DNA from: Pseudarthrobacter sp. ATCC 49987
GTDB taxonomy: Bacteria > Actinomycetota > Actinomycetes > Actinomycetales > Micrococcaceae
NCBI RefSeq assembly: GCF_009928425.1
Contig: NZ_JAABNS010000001.1
Span: forward strand, 3,782,001 to 3,846,000
Length of the DNA: 64,000 bases
Reading direction: 5' to 3'
Shown here in pieces: positions 17,384-25,216 of this stretch. The translations under genes were made by a program, and so were the position numbers. A model generated the notes under the pieces. The model made no database searches. It saw only the letters and a program-made list of their open reading frames with translations, and was not told where the DNA came from. Positions within the stretch are counted from its first letter, which is position 1, and each line of letters begins with the position of its first letter.

Positions 17384-17438
17384 CTTGCCAGACAAGACAA
17401 CTGGTCAGGCTTGACCAGCATGTGCACTTGTAAGACAA
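17384..17438. promoter_or_regulatory. GntR/FCD-type operator palindromes upstream of the lactate operon
   Basis: Three elements lie in the divergent region. CTTG-N5-CAAG is at 17384-17396. CTGGTCA-GGCT-TGACCAG, perfect 7-4-7, is at 17401-17418. TTGTAAGACAA at 17428-17438 fits the family consensus TNGTnnnACNA. They lie 48-102 bases before the permease ATG, so they could overlap its promoter. Confidence 0.6.
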
Positions 17439-17485
17439 TCGTAGGGCGCCACGGAGTTGTGACGCCTAACACAATCTGGAGACAC

Positions 17486-19207
17486 ATGTATCAGCAGATC
17501 CTCGACCCCATTGCCGGGTCCCTGGTGATTTCAGCCCTTTGCGCGGCACTTCCGCTCGTCCTGCTCTTCGTTCTACTGGGCGTCTTCAAGGTGAAAGCCC
17601 CCATGGCGGCCCTGGCCAGCCTGGCCCTGTCCCTCCTGCTGGCCATCGTCGGCTGGCAGATGCCGGTGAACCAGGCCCTGAGCGCCACCGCGGCTGGCAT
17701 CTTCTACGGCCTGTTCCCGATTCTGTGGATCCTGGTCAACGCACTCTGGATTTACCGGCTCACCGTGGCCACCCCGTGGTTCGAAGTGCTGGGACGCGCC
17801 ATCCGTTCCATCTCGAACGACCTGAGGATCCTGTCAATCCTCATCGCCTTCTGCTTCGGCGCCCTGCTGGAATCCCTGGCCGGATTCGGCGCGCCCGTGG
17901 CGATCTCCGCCGCCATGCTGATGGCAGCCGGCATGAAACCGCTGAAATCCGCAGTGGTCTCGCTGCTGGCCAACACCGCTCCCGTGGCCTTCGGCGCGAT
18001 GGCCGCACCTATCATCGCCCTGAACGGTGTCACGGGCCTGCCGCTGCATGATCTGTCCTCCATGGCCGGCCGCCAGACGCCGTTCATCGCGCTGATCGTG
18101 CCGCTGCTGCTGGTGTTCATCGTCGACGGGCGCCGCGGCGTCAAGCAGACCTGGCCCGTGGCCCTCGTGGCAGGCGCCGTCTTCGGCGTGGCCCAGTTTG
18201 TCACGTCCAACTTCTTCGCCGTGGAACTGACTGACGTTGTCGCCGCCGTCCTGACCGTGGCCGCCGTGCTGCTGATGCTGAAGTTCTGGCAGCCGACGGA
18301 AACCGTCGGGATGGACGGGTCCTCCGCCAAGGCTGCCGCCCCGGAGGCTGTGCCTGCCGCCGTCGCCGCTGCGACCGGATGCACCTCCCGGGGAGGCGCT
18401 TCCGGGAACGGCAGGTCCGCGGCCAAGGCCGCCGCCCCCGTTCCGGCCGATAACTCCCGGCCCGAACCCCGGCAGATCTGGATGGCGATCGCTCCCTACC
18501 TGATCATCATCGCGGTGTTCTCCGTGGCCCAGCTTCCGTTCGTCAAGACCTGGCTGGGCCAGGTCGGCAGCGTGACCTTCGCCTGGCCCGGCCTGGACAT
18601 CACCGATTCAGCCGGCAAACCGGTTGCGGCGACCAAGTTCAAGCTCGACCACCTCAAGGCGACCGGCACCCTGCTGCTGTTCTCCGGGCTGATCACCATG
18701 GTGCTGTACAAAATCACCGCCTCCCAGGGGCTGCGCATCTACCGGGACACTTTGGTCCAGTTGCGCTGGACGATCGTCACCGTCACCGCCGTCCTGGGCC
18801 TGTCTTTCGTGATGAACCTGTCCGGCCAGACCACCACCCTGGGCTTCGCGCTGGCCTCCGCGGGCGGCTTCTTCGCCATCCTCTCGCCGCTGATCGGATG
18901 GATCGGCGTCGCCCTGACCGGCTCCGACACGTCCTCCAACTCCCTGTTCGGCCAGATGCAGGCGGCCGCAGCGGTGCAGACCGGCCTGTCACCGGTGCTG
19001 ATGGCCGCCGCCAACTCCTCCGCCGGCGTGATGGGCAAGATCCTGTCGCTGCAGAACCTGGCCGTTGCCGCCGCGGCTGTGGGCCTTGACGGCGCCGAGG
19101 GGACCCTCTTCCGCAAACTGATCGGCTGGAGCCTGGGCCTCCTGGCACTCATCACCGTGCTGATCTTCCTGCAGTCCACCCCCGTGCTCGGCTGGATGGT
19201 CCCCTGA
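17486..19207 (+). CDS. L-lactate permease (LctP family)
   Basis: 573 aa from ATG 17486 with GGAG five bases upstream. It has about 13 membrane helices. Family hallmarks are LESLAGFGAPVAISAAMLMA, NTAPVAFGAMAAP and SGSDTSSN-like GSDTSSNSLFGQMQ near the C-terminus. It carries lactate or glycolate with protons across the membrane. An Ala/Ser-rich, low-complexity loop of about 50 residues (near 275-330, including AAAPEAVPAAVAAATG) is inserted between helices and looks unusual for the family. The dehydrogenase start overlaps its stop by one base. Confidence 0.92.
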   Translation: MYQQILDPIAGSLVISALCAALPLVLLFVLLGVFKVKAPMAALASLALSLLLAIVGWQMPVNQALSATAAGIFYGLFPILWILVNALWIYRLTVATPWFEVLGRAIRSISNDLRILSILIAFCFGALLESLAGFGAPVAISAAMLMAAGMKPLKSAVVSLLANTAPVAFGAMAAPIIALNGVTGLPLHDLSSMAGRQTPFIALIVPLLLVFIVDGRRGVKQTWPVALVAGAVFGVAQFVTSNFFAVELTDVVAAVLTVAAVLLMLKFWQPTETVGMDGSSAKAAAPEAVPAAVAAATGCTSRGGASGNGRSAAKAAAPVPADNSRPEPRQIWMAIAPYLIIIAVFSVAQLPFVKTWLGQVGSVTFAWPGLDITDSAGKPVAATKFKLDHLKATGTLLLFSGLITMVLYKITASQGLRIYRDTLVQLRWTIVTVTAVLGLSFVMNLSGQTTTLGFALASAGGFFAILSPLIGWIGVALTGSDTSSNSLFGQMQAAAAVQTGLSPVLMAAANSSAGVMGKILSLQNLAVAAAAVGLDGAEGTLFRKLIGWSLGLLALITVLIFLQSTPVLGWMVP

Positions 19208-22032
19208 TGGCTCCCTTGGACCTGGCCGGCCTCCGCTCGGCAGTGCAGGACCCCGCCCAGGTGAAGACCCGGGCCATCGACCTGCACGCGAATGCCCACG
19301 ACGCCTCGCACTTCCTGCTGATCCCGCAGGCCGTCGTCACGGCCGGGAGCGCCGCCGACGTCGGCGGGCTGCTGCGCGCCAGCGCGGCCCAAGGCGTGCC
19401 GCTGACCTTCCGCTCCGGCGGCACCAGCCTGAGCGGGCAGGCAGTCACCGACGGCGTGCTCGTGGACGTCCGACGCAACTTCAGGGACATCGAAGTGCTC
19501 GACGGCGGCGCCCGGGTCCGTGTCCAGCCCGGCGTCACCGTGCGTGCGCTCAATGCGAGACTGGCCCGCTACGGCCGGAAATTCGGGCCCGATCCGGCCA
19601 GCGAGGCGGCGTGCACCATCGGCGGGGTGGTCGCCAACAACTCCTCCGGCATGAACTGCGGCACCGTGGACAACACCTACCGCACCCTGGAGTCACTGAC
19701 CGTGGTGCTGCCCTCCGGCACCGTGATCGACACCGGGGCGGCCGACGCCGACCAGAAACTCCGTGCCCTCGAGCCGGAACTCCATGACGGCCTCGCCCGG
19801 CTGGCCGCGCGGGTCAGGAACAATCCGGACTCCGTGCAGAGGATCCGGCAGCAGTTCGCCATGAAGAACACCATGGGCTACGGCCTGAACTCCCTGCTGG
19901 ACTTCCAGACCCCGGTCGACATCATGGCCCACCTGATCGTCGGGAGCGAAGGCACCCTGGGGTTCGTGGCCGAGGCGGTTTTCCGCACCATCCCGCGTCT
20001 CCCGCATGCCGCCGCAGGCCTGCTGGTGTTCCCGGACCTCGAGGCGGCCAACTCTGCGCTGCCCGCCCTCGTCGGCACAGGGGCCGCCACCGTCGAGCTG
20101 ATGGATGCGTTGTCACTCAAGGTGGGCCAGACGCTCAAGGGAACACCCGCCGTCGTGCAGGACCTGGCGGTCCGGGACCATGCCGCCCTGCTCGTGGAGT
20201 ACTCCGCCGGCAGCGCCGGGCAGCTGGCCGAACTCCAGGGCCGGGGCGAGGGCATCCTCCACGGGCTCGGGCTCTCCGCCCCGGCCCGGTTCAGCGGCGA
20301 TGCGCGGGAACGCGCCCAGCTCTGGCAGCTCCGCAAGGGCCTCTACGCCTCGGTCGCCGGAGCGCGGCCCCAGGGCACCACCGCGCTGCTGGAGGACATT
20401 GTGGTCCCGGTCCCCGTGCTGGGGCGCACCTGCCGGGAACTGATCCGGCTCTTCGATAAGTACAGCTACAGCAACAGCGTGATCTTCGGACATGCCAAGG
20501 ACGGGAACGTCCACTTCATGCTCACAGACGGCTTCGCCACCGCGGCCGAACTGGACCGCTACAGCGCCTTTACCGAGGACATGGTGGAGCTGGTCCTGGC
20601 CGAGGGCGGATCGCTGAAGGCCGAGCACGGGACGGGGCGCGTCATGGCCCCGTTCGTCCGCCGGCAGTACGGCGATGAGCTCTACGACGTCATGCGCACC
20701 ATCAAGCGGCTCTTCGACCCCGCCGCCATGCTCAACCCGGGTGTGCTGATGGATGAGGACCCGCGGGCGCACCTGCGGCACATCAAGACCACGCCGCCTG
20801 TGGCGGAGGAAGTGGACCGCTGCGTCTCCTGCGGCTACTGCGAGCCGGTGTGCCCCAGCAAGGACATCACCCTCACGCCGCGGCAGCGGATCGTCACGCT
20901 GCGCGCCATCGAATCCGCGCGGCTGGCCGGGGACACGGCGCTGGTCAAGGAGCTGGAAAAGGACTACGAATACGAGTCCGTGGACACCTGCGTCGTCGAC
21001 GGGATGTGCCAGACCGCCTGCCCGGTGGACATCAACACCGGGTCGCTCGTGAAACGCCTCCGGACGGCGGACGCCGGACCGCTCGCCAATGGCGCCTGGA
21101 ACGCTGCCGCCAAGCACTGGGAAGGCGTCACCCGCGGCGCCTCCCTGGCGCTGACGGTGGTCGACAAGCTCCCGGCCGCCGCCATCGCCCCGCCCAACAA
21201 GGCCGCGCGGGCACTGCTCGGGACAGACACCGTCCCGCTGTATTCCGCCGAACTGCCCGGCGGCGGTTCGGTGCGGAAGCGTCCGACGCCGTCGGGCCCG
21301 GTTGACGCTGTCTACTTCCCGGCCTGCGTGGGCACCATGTTCGGACCCGCAGGAGCGGGCCCGGACGCGGAAGGGCGCGGCGTCCAGCACAGCTTTGAGC
21401 AGCTCTGTGCCCGGGCCGGGCTCATGCTCCTCGTGCCCGTCGGCATCGATGGCCTGTGCTGCGGCACCCCCTGGTCCTCCAAGGGCATGGCCGCCGGCCA
21501 GGAAACGATGCGGGAGAAGACCCTGGCCGCTCTCCGGGAGGCAACCCGGGACGGCGAGCTTCCCATCGTCTGCGACGCCTCCTCCTGCACCGAGGGACTG
21601 CGCCAGGCGGTGGAATCGGACACACCCGCCGCCGGGCAGCGTCCCCTGCGCATGGTGGACGCCGTGGACTTCGCCGCGGACAACATCCTGCCCCGGCTGC
21701 CCGAACACGGGAAACTGGAGTCCCTCGCCCTCCACCCCACCTGCTCCTCCACCCGGATGGGCCTCAACGACGCCCTCGGGGCAGTCGCCGGCGCCGTGGC
21801 CGAGCGGGTCGAGATCCCCGAAAACTGGGGATGCTGCGCGTTCGCCGGCGACCGGGGCATGCTGCACCCCGAACTGACGGCCTCGGCAACCGCGAAACAG
21901 GCCGCCGAGGTGGCCGGCATGGGCGCCGCCGCCCACGCCTCGTGCAACCGGACCTGCGAACTGGGCATGACCCGGGCCACAGGCGCCCAGTACCGCCACG
22001 TGCTCGAGCTGCTGGAGGAAGTCACGCGGTAG
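19207..22032 (+). CDS. FAD- and Fe-S-containing D-lactate dehydrogenase (GlcD-GlcF fusion type)
   Basis: 941 aa, ATG overlapping the permease stop. Residues about 35-270 form the PCMH FAD-binding fold (LTFRSGGTSLSGQAV, GGVVANNSSGMNCGT), 280-530 the FAD oxidase C domain (HAKDGNVHFML, EHGTGRVMAPF). Two 4Fe-4S clusters follow, CVSCGYCEPVCP and CVVDGMCQTACP. Two CCG-type cysteine domains are at the end (LCCGTPW, WGCCAFAGDRG). The family oxidises D-lactate or 2-hydroxyglutarate-like acids and passes electrons to the quinone pool at the membrane. Co-transcription with lactate permease supports lactate, though D- versus L- specificity is not proven. Confidence 0.9.
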   Translation: MAPLDLAGLRSAVQDPAQVKTRAIDLHANAHDASHFLLIPQAVVTAGSAADVGGLLRASAAQGVPLTFRSGGTSLSGQAVTDGVLVDVRRNFRDIEVLDGGARVRVQPGVTVRALNARLARYGRKFGPDPASEAACTIGGVVANNSSGMNCGTVDNTYRTLESLTVVLPSGTVIDTGAADADQKLRALEPELHDGLARLAARVRNNPDSVQRIRQQFAMKNTMGYGLNSLLDFQTPVDIMAHLIVGSEGTLGFVAEAVFRTIPRLPHAAAGLLVFPDLEAANSALPALVGTGAATVELMDALSLKVGQTLKGTPAVVQDLAVRDHAALLVEYSAGSAGQLAELQGRGEGILHGLGLSAPARFSGDARERAQLWQLRKGLYASVAGARPQGTTALLEDIVVPVPVLGRTCRELIRLFDKYSYSNSVIFGHAKDGNVHFMLTDGFATAAELDRYSAFTEDMVELVLAEGGSLKAEHGTGRVMAPFVRRQYGDELYDVMRTIKRLFDPAAMLNPGVLMDEDPRAHLRHIKTTPPVAEEVDRCVSCGYCEPVCPSKDITLTPRQRIVTLRAIESARLAGDTALVKELEKDYEYESVDTCVVDGMCQTACPVDINTGSLVKRLRTADAGPLANGAWNAAAKHWEGVTRGASLALTVVDKLPAAAIAPPNKAARALLGTDTVPLYSAELPGGGSVRKRPTPSGPVDAVYFPACVGTMFGPAGAGPDAEGRGVQHSFEQLCARAGLMLLVPVGIDGLCCGTPWSSKGMAAGQETMREKTLAALREATRDGELPIVCDASSCTEGLRQAVESDTPAAGQRPLRMVDAVDFAADNILPRLPEHGKLESLALHPTCSSTRMGLNDALGAVAGAVAERVEIPENWGCCAFAGDRGMLHPELTASATAKQAAEVAGMGAAAHASCNRTCELGMTRATGAQYRHVLELLEEVTR

Positions 22033-22037
22033 ACAGA

Positions 22038-22129
22038 ACGCTCCCTCACGTCCGGCACGTTTTGCACCAACCCTCTCTCACTCGATGAGAGAGGGTTGGT
22101 GTTTTTCGAGCGAAACGTGGGGGAGCGTT
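22038..22129. terminator. Nested terminator: perfect 15-bp hairpin inside a second inverted repeat
   Basis: The inner stem CACCAACCCTCTCTC (22065-22079) pairs perfectly with 22087-22101 around a 7-base loop and is followed by TTTTT. Outer arms AACGCTCCCTCACGT (22038-22052) and ACGTGGGGGAGCGTT (22115-22129) also pair with one mismatch. It ends the lactate operon and the convergent YwqK-like gene. The double structure suggests a repeated genomic element. Confidence 0.85.
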
Positions 22130-22132
22130 GGG

Positions 22133-22477
22133 CTAGTTGAAGGTCTTGCGCCGCGTCTCGGTGCCGTCCGGGGCGTAGGTGATCCATTCGCCGGTCTTCC
22201 GTCCGACGTCGAACGCCCCCTCGTCCAGCAGCTCGCCGGTGCCGTGCCACCGCTGCCAGAAGCCGTCCTGCCGTCCGTCCCGGAAGGCGCCCTTCTGCAG
22301 CATCCCTCCGCCCTCGCGATACCAGACGCAGTCGCCGTCAAGCTGTCCGTGACGGTACCCGGCCTCGGCCTTCACCTGGCCACTCCGGAAGTAGAAGACC
22401 CAGCGGCCGTGGCGGTCGCCGTCCAGATACTCCCCCGCGCCGGAGACCTTGCCATCCTTGAAGAGTTCTTCAGTCAT
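22133..22477 (-). CDS. YwqK-like protein with MORN-type repeats
   Basis: 114 aa from ATG 22477; ATG 22492 is an alternative and neither has a clear SD. It holds about four repeats of the MORN/YwqK type, each with a G-x-W/Y-x-x-Y pattern (DGDRHGRWVFYFRSGQVKA, HGQLDGDCVWYREGG, DGRQDGFWQRWHGTGEL, VGRKTGEWITYAPDGT). YwqK is annotated as an antitoxin-like protein in some Bacillus loci, but no toxin gene is adjacent here, so I do not call a toxin-antitoxin pair. Function unknown. Confidence 0.75.
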   Translation of the reverse strand: MTEELFKDGKVSGAGEYLDGDRHGRWVFYFRSGQVKAEAGYRHGQLDGDCVWYREGGGMLQKGAFRDGRQDGFWQRWHGTGELLDEGAFDVGRKTGEWITYAPDGTETRRKTFN

Positions 22478-22538
22478 GTCGCCAGACGACATTTACGCAA
22501 AAAATGATTAAATGATCATGCTCAGTTAGCATTTGAAC

Positions 22539-23312
22539 ATGACAACTGAGGAGCGCCACCGCCGCATCGGTGAACTGCTGCGCCATCGGGAGCATGTGAG
22601 CGTCGATGAGCTTATGACCGCCTGCGGCGCCTCCGGCGCGACGATCCGCCGCGACCTGGACGTCCTGGCCCTCCACGGGGTTCTCCGCCGGGTCCATGGC
22701 GGTGCCCGGAGCCTCGTGCTGGGCGGCGAAAACCCCGAATACGGCCAACGCGAAATCGAGGACCACGCCGTCAAGGTGCGGATTGCGGCCGGCGTCGCCG
22801 CCCTGCTGCCCGACCGCGGGCACGTCTGGCTGGACAGCGGCACCACGGCCACCGAGGTGGCCCGGCAGTTGCGGCAGCGCCAAATGACCCTGATGCCGAT
22901 GTCGTTGCGGGCCGTCAACGCGCTGACCCAGGGCGGCCCGGCCGCCGGCCGGCATCCCGAACTGCTGCTGCCCGGCGGGCGCCTGACAGCTGGTGAACAG
23001 TCCTTCCGCGGCCCCATGACGGAAGCCAACATCCGTTCCTTGCGCTTTGACTCGGCCGTGGTCACGCCCTGCGCGCTGAACCTCCGGGACGGACTGTTGG
23101 CCCACGACCTCGACGACGCGGCCGTGAAGCGCGCCGGACTGGAATCCGCCGGCCGGGTGATCGCCGCCTGCTCCGGAGCCAAGTGGAATGCCAGCGCCGT
23201 GGCGCTCGTCGCGTCCCTGGACGACGTGGATGTCCTCGTCACGGACCGCCAGTTCAGCCCCGAAGAACTTGACCAGCTCACCCAACACTCGGTGGAAGTA
23301 GTGATCGTATGA
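22539..23312 (+). CDS. DeoR-family transcriptional regulator
   Basis: 257 aa from ATG 22539; TTG 22533 is in frame too. The N-terminal HTH is typical (EERHRRIGELLRHREHVSVD, SGATIRRDLDVLALHGVLRR, HGGA). The sugar-phosphate-sensing DeoRC domain follows (LDSGTTATEVARQL, then ACSGAKWN). The short AT-rich gap to the divergent YwqK-like gene has AAATGATCAT and TAGCATTT half sites that could be its operator. It overlaps the MFS gene by 4 bp, so it probably controls that exporter. Confidence 0.88.
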   Translation: MTTEERHRRIGELLRHREHVSVDELMTACGASGATIRRDLDVLALHGVLRRVHGGARSLVLGGENPEYGQREIEDHAVKVRIAAGVAALLPDRGHVWLDSGTTATEVARQLRQRQMTLMPMSLRAVNALTQGGPAAGRHPELLLPGGRLTAGEQSFRGPMTEANIRSLRFDSAVVTPCALNLRDGLLAHDLDDAAVKRAGLESAGRVIAACSGAKWNASAVALVASLDDVDVLVTDRQFSPEELDQLTQHSVEVVIV

Positions 23313-24496
23313 CCGGAACGGCAACCCGCCCGCAGCTCAAGGCCGCCGCCGCGGCAACCTTCCTGATCTTCGGAATCAACGGGCTGGTGTTCGCCAGCTG
23401 GGCCGCCCGCATCCCCGCGGTGACGGACATCCTGAACATCTCCTCCGGACAGATGGGAACCCTGCTGCTCTGCGTGGCGGCGGGCTCCCTGATCGCCCTG
23501 CCCACCGCCGGCCACGTTGTGGGCCGGATCGGGACAGCCAATGCCGTGCGCGGCGCCGGCCTTGTCGCCGCCGTGGCGGGCGTCGGGGTAGCGCTGGCGC
23601 TGCTGGCCGGGTCCGTTCCCGGGACCGCCATCGCATTGTTCTTCTTCGGCATGGGCATCGGGCTTTGGGACGTGTCCCAGAACATTGAAGGCGCCGACGT
23701 CGAACACCAGCTCGGGCGCACCATCATGCCGCAGTTCCATGCCGCCTTCAGCGGCGGCGCCTTCCTGGGCGCACTGATCGGGGCAGGCCTGTCGGGTCTG
23801 GGCGTCGGGCTTCCCGCGCACCTGCTGGTCATCGCCGTCATCGTCGCCGCACTGACCATGCTCGCACCGCGCTACTTCCTGCCGCATACGCCGGCCCCCG
23901 CGCCGGCGGCCGGGGAAACCCGGGACGCCAAGGGGCGCTCGGCCTGGCGCGACGGACGGACGCTGCTGATCGGCGTCGTGGTGCTGGGCGCGACACTCAC
24001 CGAGGGTGCCGGAAATGACTGGATCGCGAAAGCCGCCGTGGACGGCCTGGACGCCACGGAGTCCACCGGGGCGCTGCTGTTTGCTGCCTTCGTCCTGGCC
24101 ATGACCGCGGTGCGCTTTTTCGGCGGCCGGGCGACTGATGCCTACGGCCGGGTGCCCGTGCTCCGTGCCAGTATGGCCGCCGCCGCCGCGGGGCTGGGGC
24201 TCTTCGTCCTGGCCGGCGACTTCTGGCTGGCCACTGCAGGTGCCGTGCTCTGGGGCGCGGGGGCCGCCCTCGCGTTCCCGATGGGAATGTCGGCAGCGGC
24301 CGACGATCCCAGGCACGCCGCCGCCCGTGTGTCGGTGGTTTCGACGATCGGGTACGTCGCGTTCCTGGCTGGCCCGCCGCTGCTGGGCTACCTTGGGGAC
24401 CTGGTCGGCATCCGGCTGGCGTTGCTGGCCATCATGATTCCGATTCTGGGTGCGCTGTTGCTCGCCGGCGCCGCGAAGCCCTTGCGCGCCAGCTAA
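23309..24496 (+). CDS. MFS transporter
   Basis: 395 aa with 12 predicted helices, ATG overlapping the regulator stop. Opening motif FLIFGINGLVFASWAARIP and mid-loop motif RFFGGRATDAYGRVPVL (the MFS motif A equivalent) are clear. It resembles the YbjJ/FucP-like branch seen beside DeoR or ROK regulators, suggesting a sugar or sugar-derivative substrate. The last 65 bases overlap the 3' end of the convergent PAP2 gene. Confidence 0.85.
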   Translation: MTGTATRPQLKAAAAATFLIFGINGLVFASWAARIPAVTDILNISSGQMGTLLLCVAAGSLIALPTAGHVVGRIGTANAVRGAGLVAAVAGVGVALALLAGSVPGTAIALFFFGMGIGLWDVSQNIEGADVEHQLGRTIMPQFHAAFSGGAFLGALIGAGLSGLGVGLPAHLLVIAVIVAALTMLAPRYFLPHTPAPAPAAGETRDAKGRSAWRDGRTLLIGVVVLGATLTEGAGNDWIAKAAVDGLDATESTGALLFAAFVLAMTAVRFFGGRATDAYGRVPVLRASMAAAAAGLGLFVLAGDFWLATAGAVLWGAGAALAFPMGMSAAADDPRHAAARVSVVSTIGYVAFLAGPPLLGYLGDLVGIRLALLAIMIPILGALLLAGAAKPLRAS

Positions 24497-25145
24497 GCAG
24501 CCGGCGGGCGTCTCCATTCTCCTGGATGCATATGTTCTGGAACGACAGCCAGAGCAGGAGCACCGCCGGGACCGCCAGGCACACGCTGCCGACGGTGTCC
24601 GCGAGCCAATGGGCGGACAGGTAGGTGCGGCTGACCATCATGGCCAGTACCCCAACTCCCGCGAGCACCGCGCCCCAGGCGCGGCCGACAAGGAGGGCTG
24701 CCACCACCAGGAACGCCGCCGTACTCGCCACATGGCCCGAGGGGAACGAGCCCGTGTCAGTCAGGACGATTGTGTTGTCGGGCCGGTCCCGGAGGATGCC
24801 CGCCTTGAGGACCTGGGTAAGAACCAGGACGGCGGCGCCGGCAGCAGCAGCGAAGAGGGCCGCCTGCGGGCGCCTCCGCAGCAGCAGGGCCACGACGAGC
24901 AGCCCATGCAGCACCAGGACGCCCCGGTAGCCGGCCAGGTTGAGGAAGCCATTGATGCCGTCCCAGAACGGACTGCGCAGGGACGTGATCCAGCCGGCCC
25001 AACCTTCGTCCAGGCCCTGGAACGGGGGACTACCTACGTCCGTCACCAGCAGTCCCCCGAGCACCGCGCCCAGCGTGAGCAAGGCGGTACTTGCCGCTAG
25101 CACGCGGCCTGCTGACAATCGCTGAGGGTCCAGCACTCGGGTCAT
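24432..25145 (-). CDS. PAP2-family membrane phosphatase
   Basis: 237 aa with six membrane helices. The three phosphatase motifs are intact: KAGILRDRP, PSGH (GSFPSGHVAST) and SRTYLSAHWLAD. Such enzymes dephosphorylate lipid phosphates such as undecaprenyl pyrophosphate or phosphatidic acid on the outer membrane face. The C-terminal 35 residues are Arg-rich and overlap the convergent MFS gene, so they may be a recent extension. Confidence 0.87.
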   Translation of the reverse strand: MTRVLDPQRLSAGRVLAASTALLTLGAVLGGLLVTDVGSPPFQGLDEGWAGWITSLRSPFWDGINGFLNLAGYRGVLVLHGLLVVALLLRRRPQAALFAAAAGAAVLVLTQVLKAGILRDRPDNTIVLTDTGSFPSGHVASTAAFLVVAALLVGRAWGAVLAGVGVLAMMVSRTYLSAHWLADTVGSVCLAVPAVLLLWLSFQNICIQENGDARRLLSWRARASRRRRATAHPESES

Positions 25146-25216
25146 CGCCTCATCCTAGCCAACCCATCCGCCGGCGTGCTGGCACACTGCCGCCGGACCG
25201 GCAGTAAAGTGGTCGG

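Noticed and set aside
22133..22477. Toxin-antitoxin pair at the YwqK-like gene
   Set aside because: There is no small partner gene on either side; the neighbours are the lactate operon and a DeoR regulator. The antitoxin label comes only from the family name.
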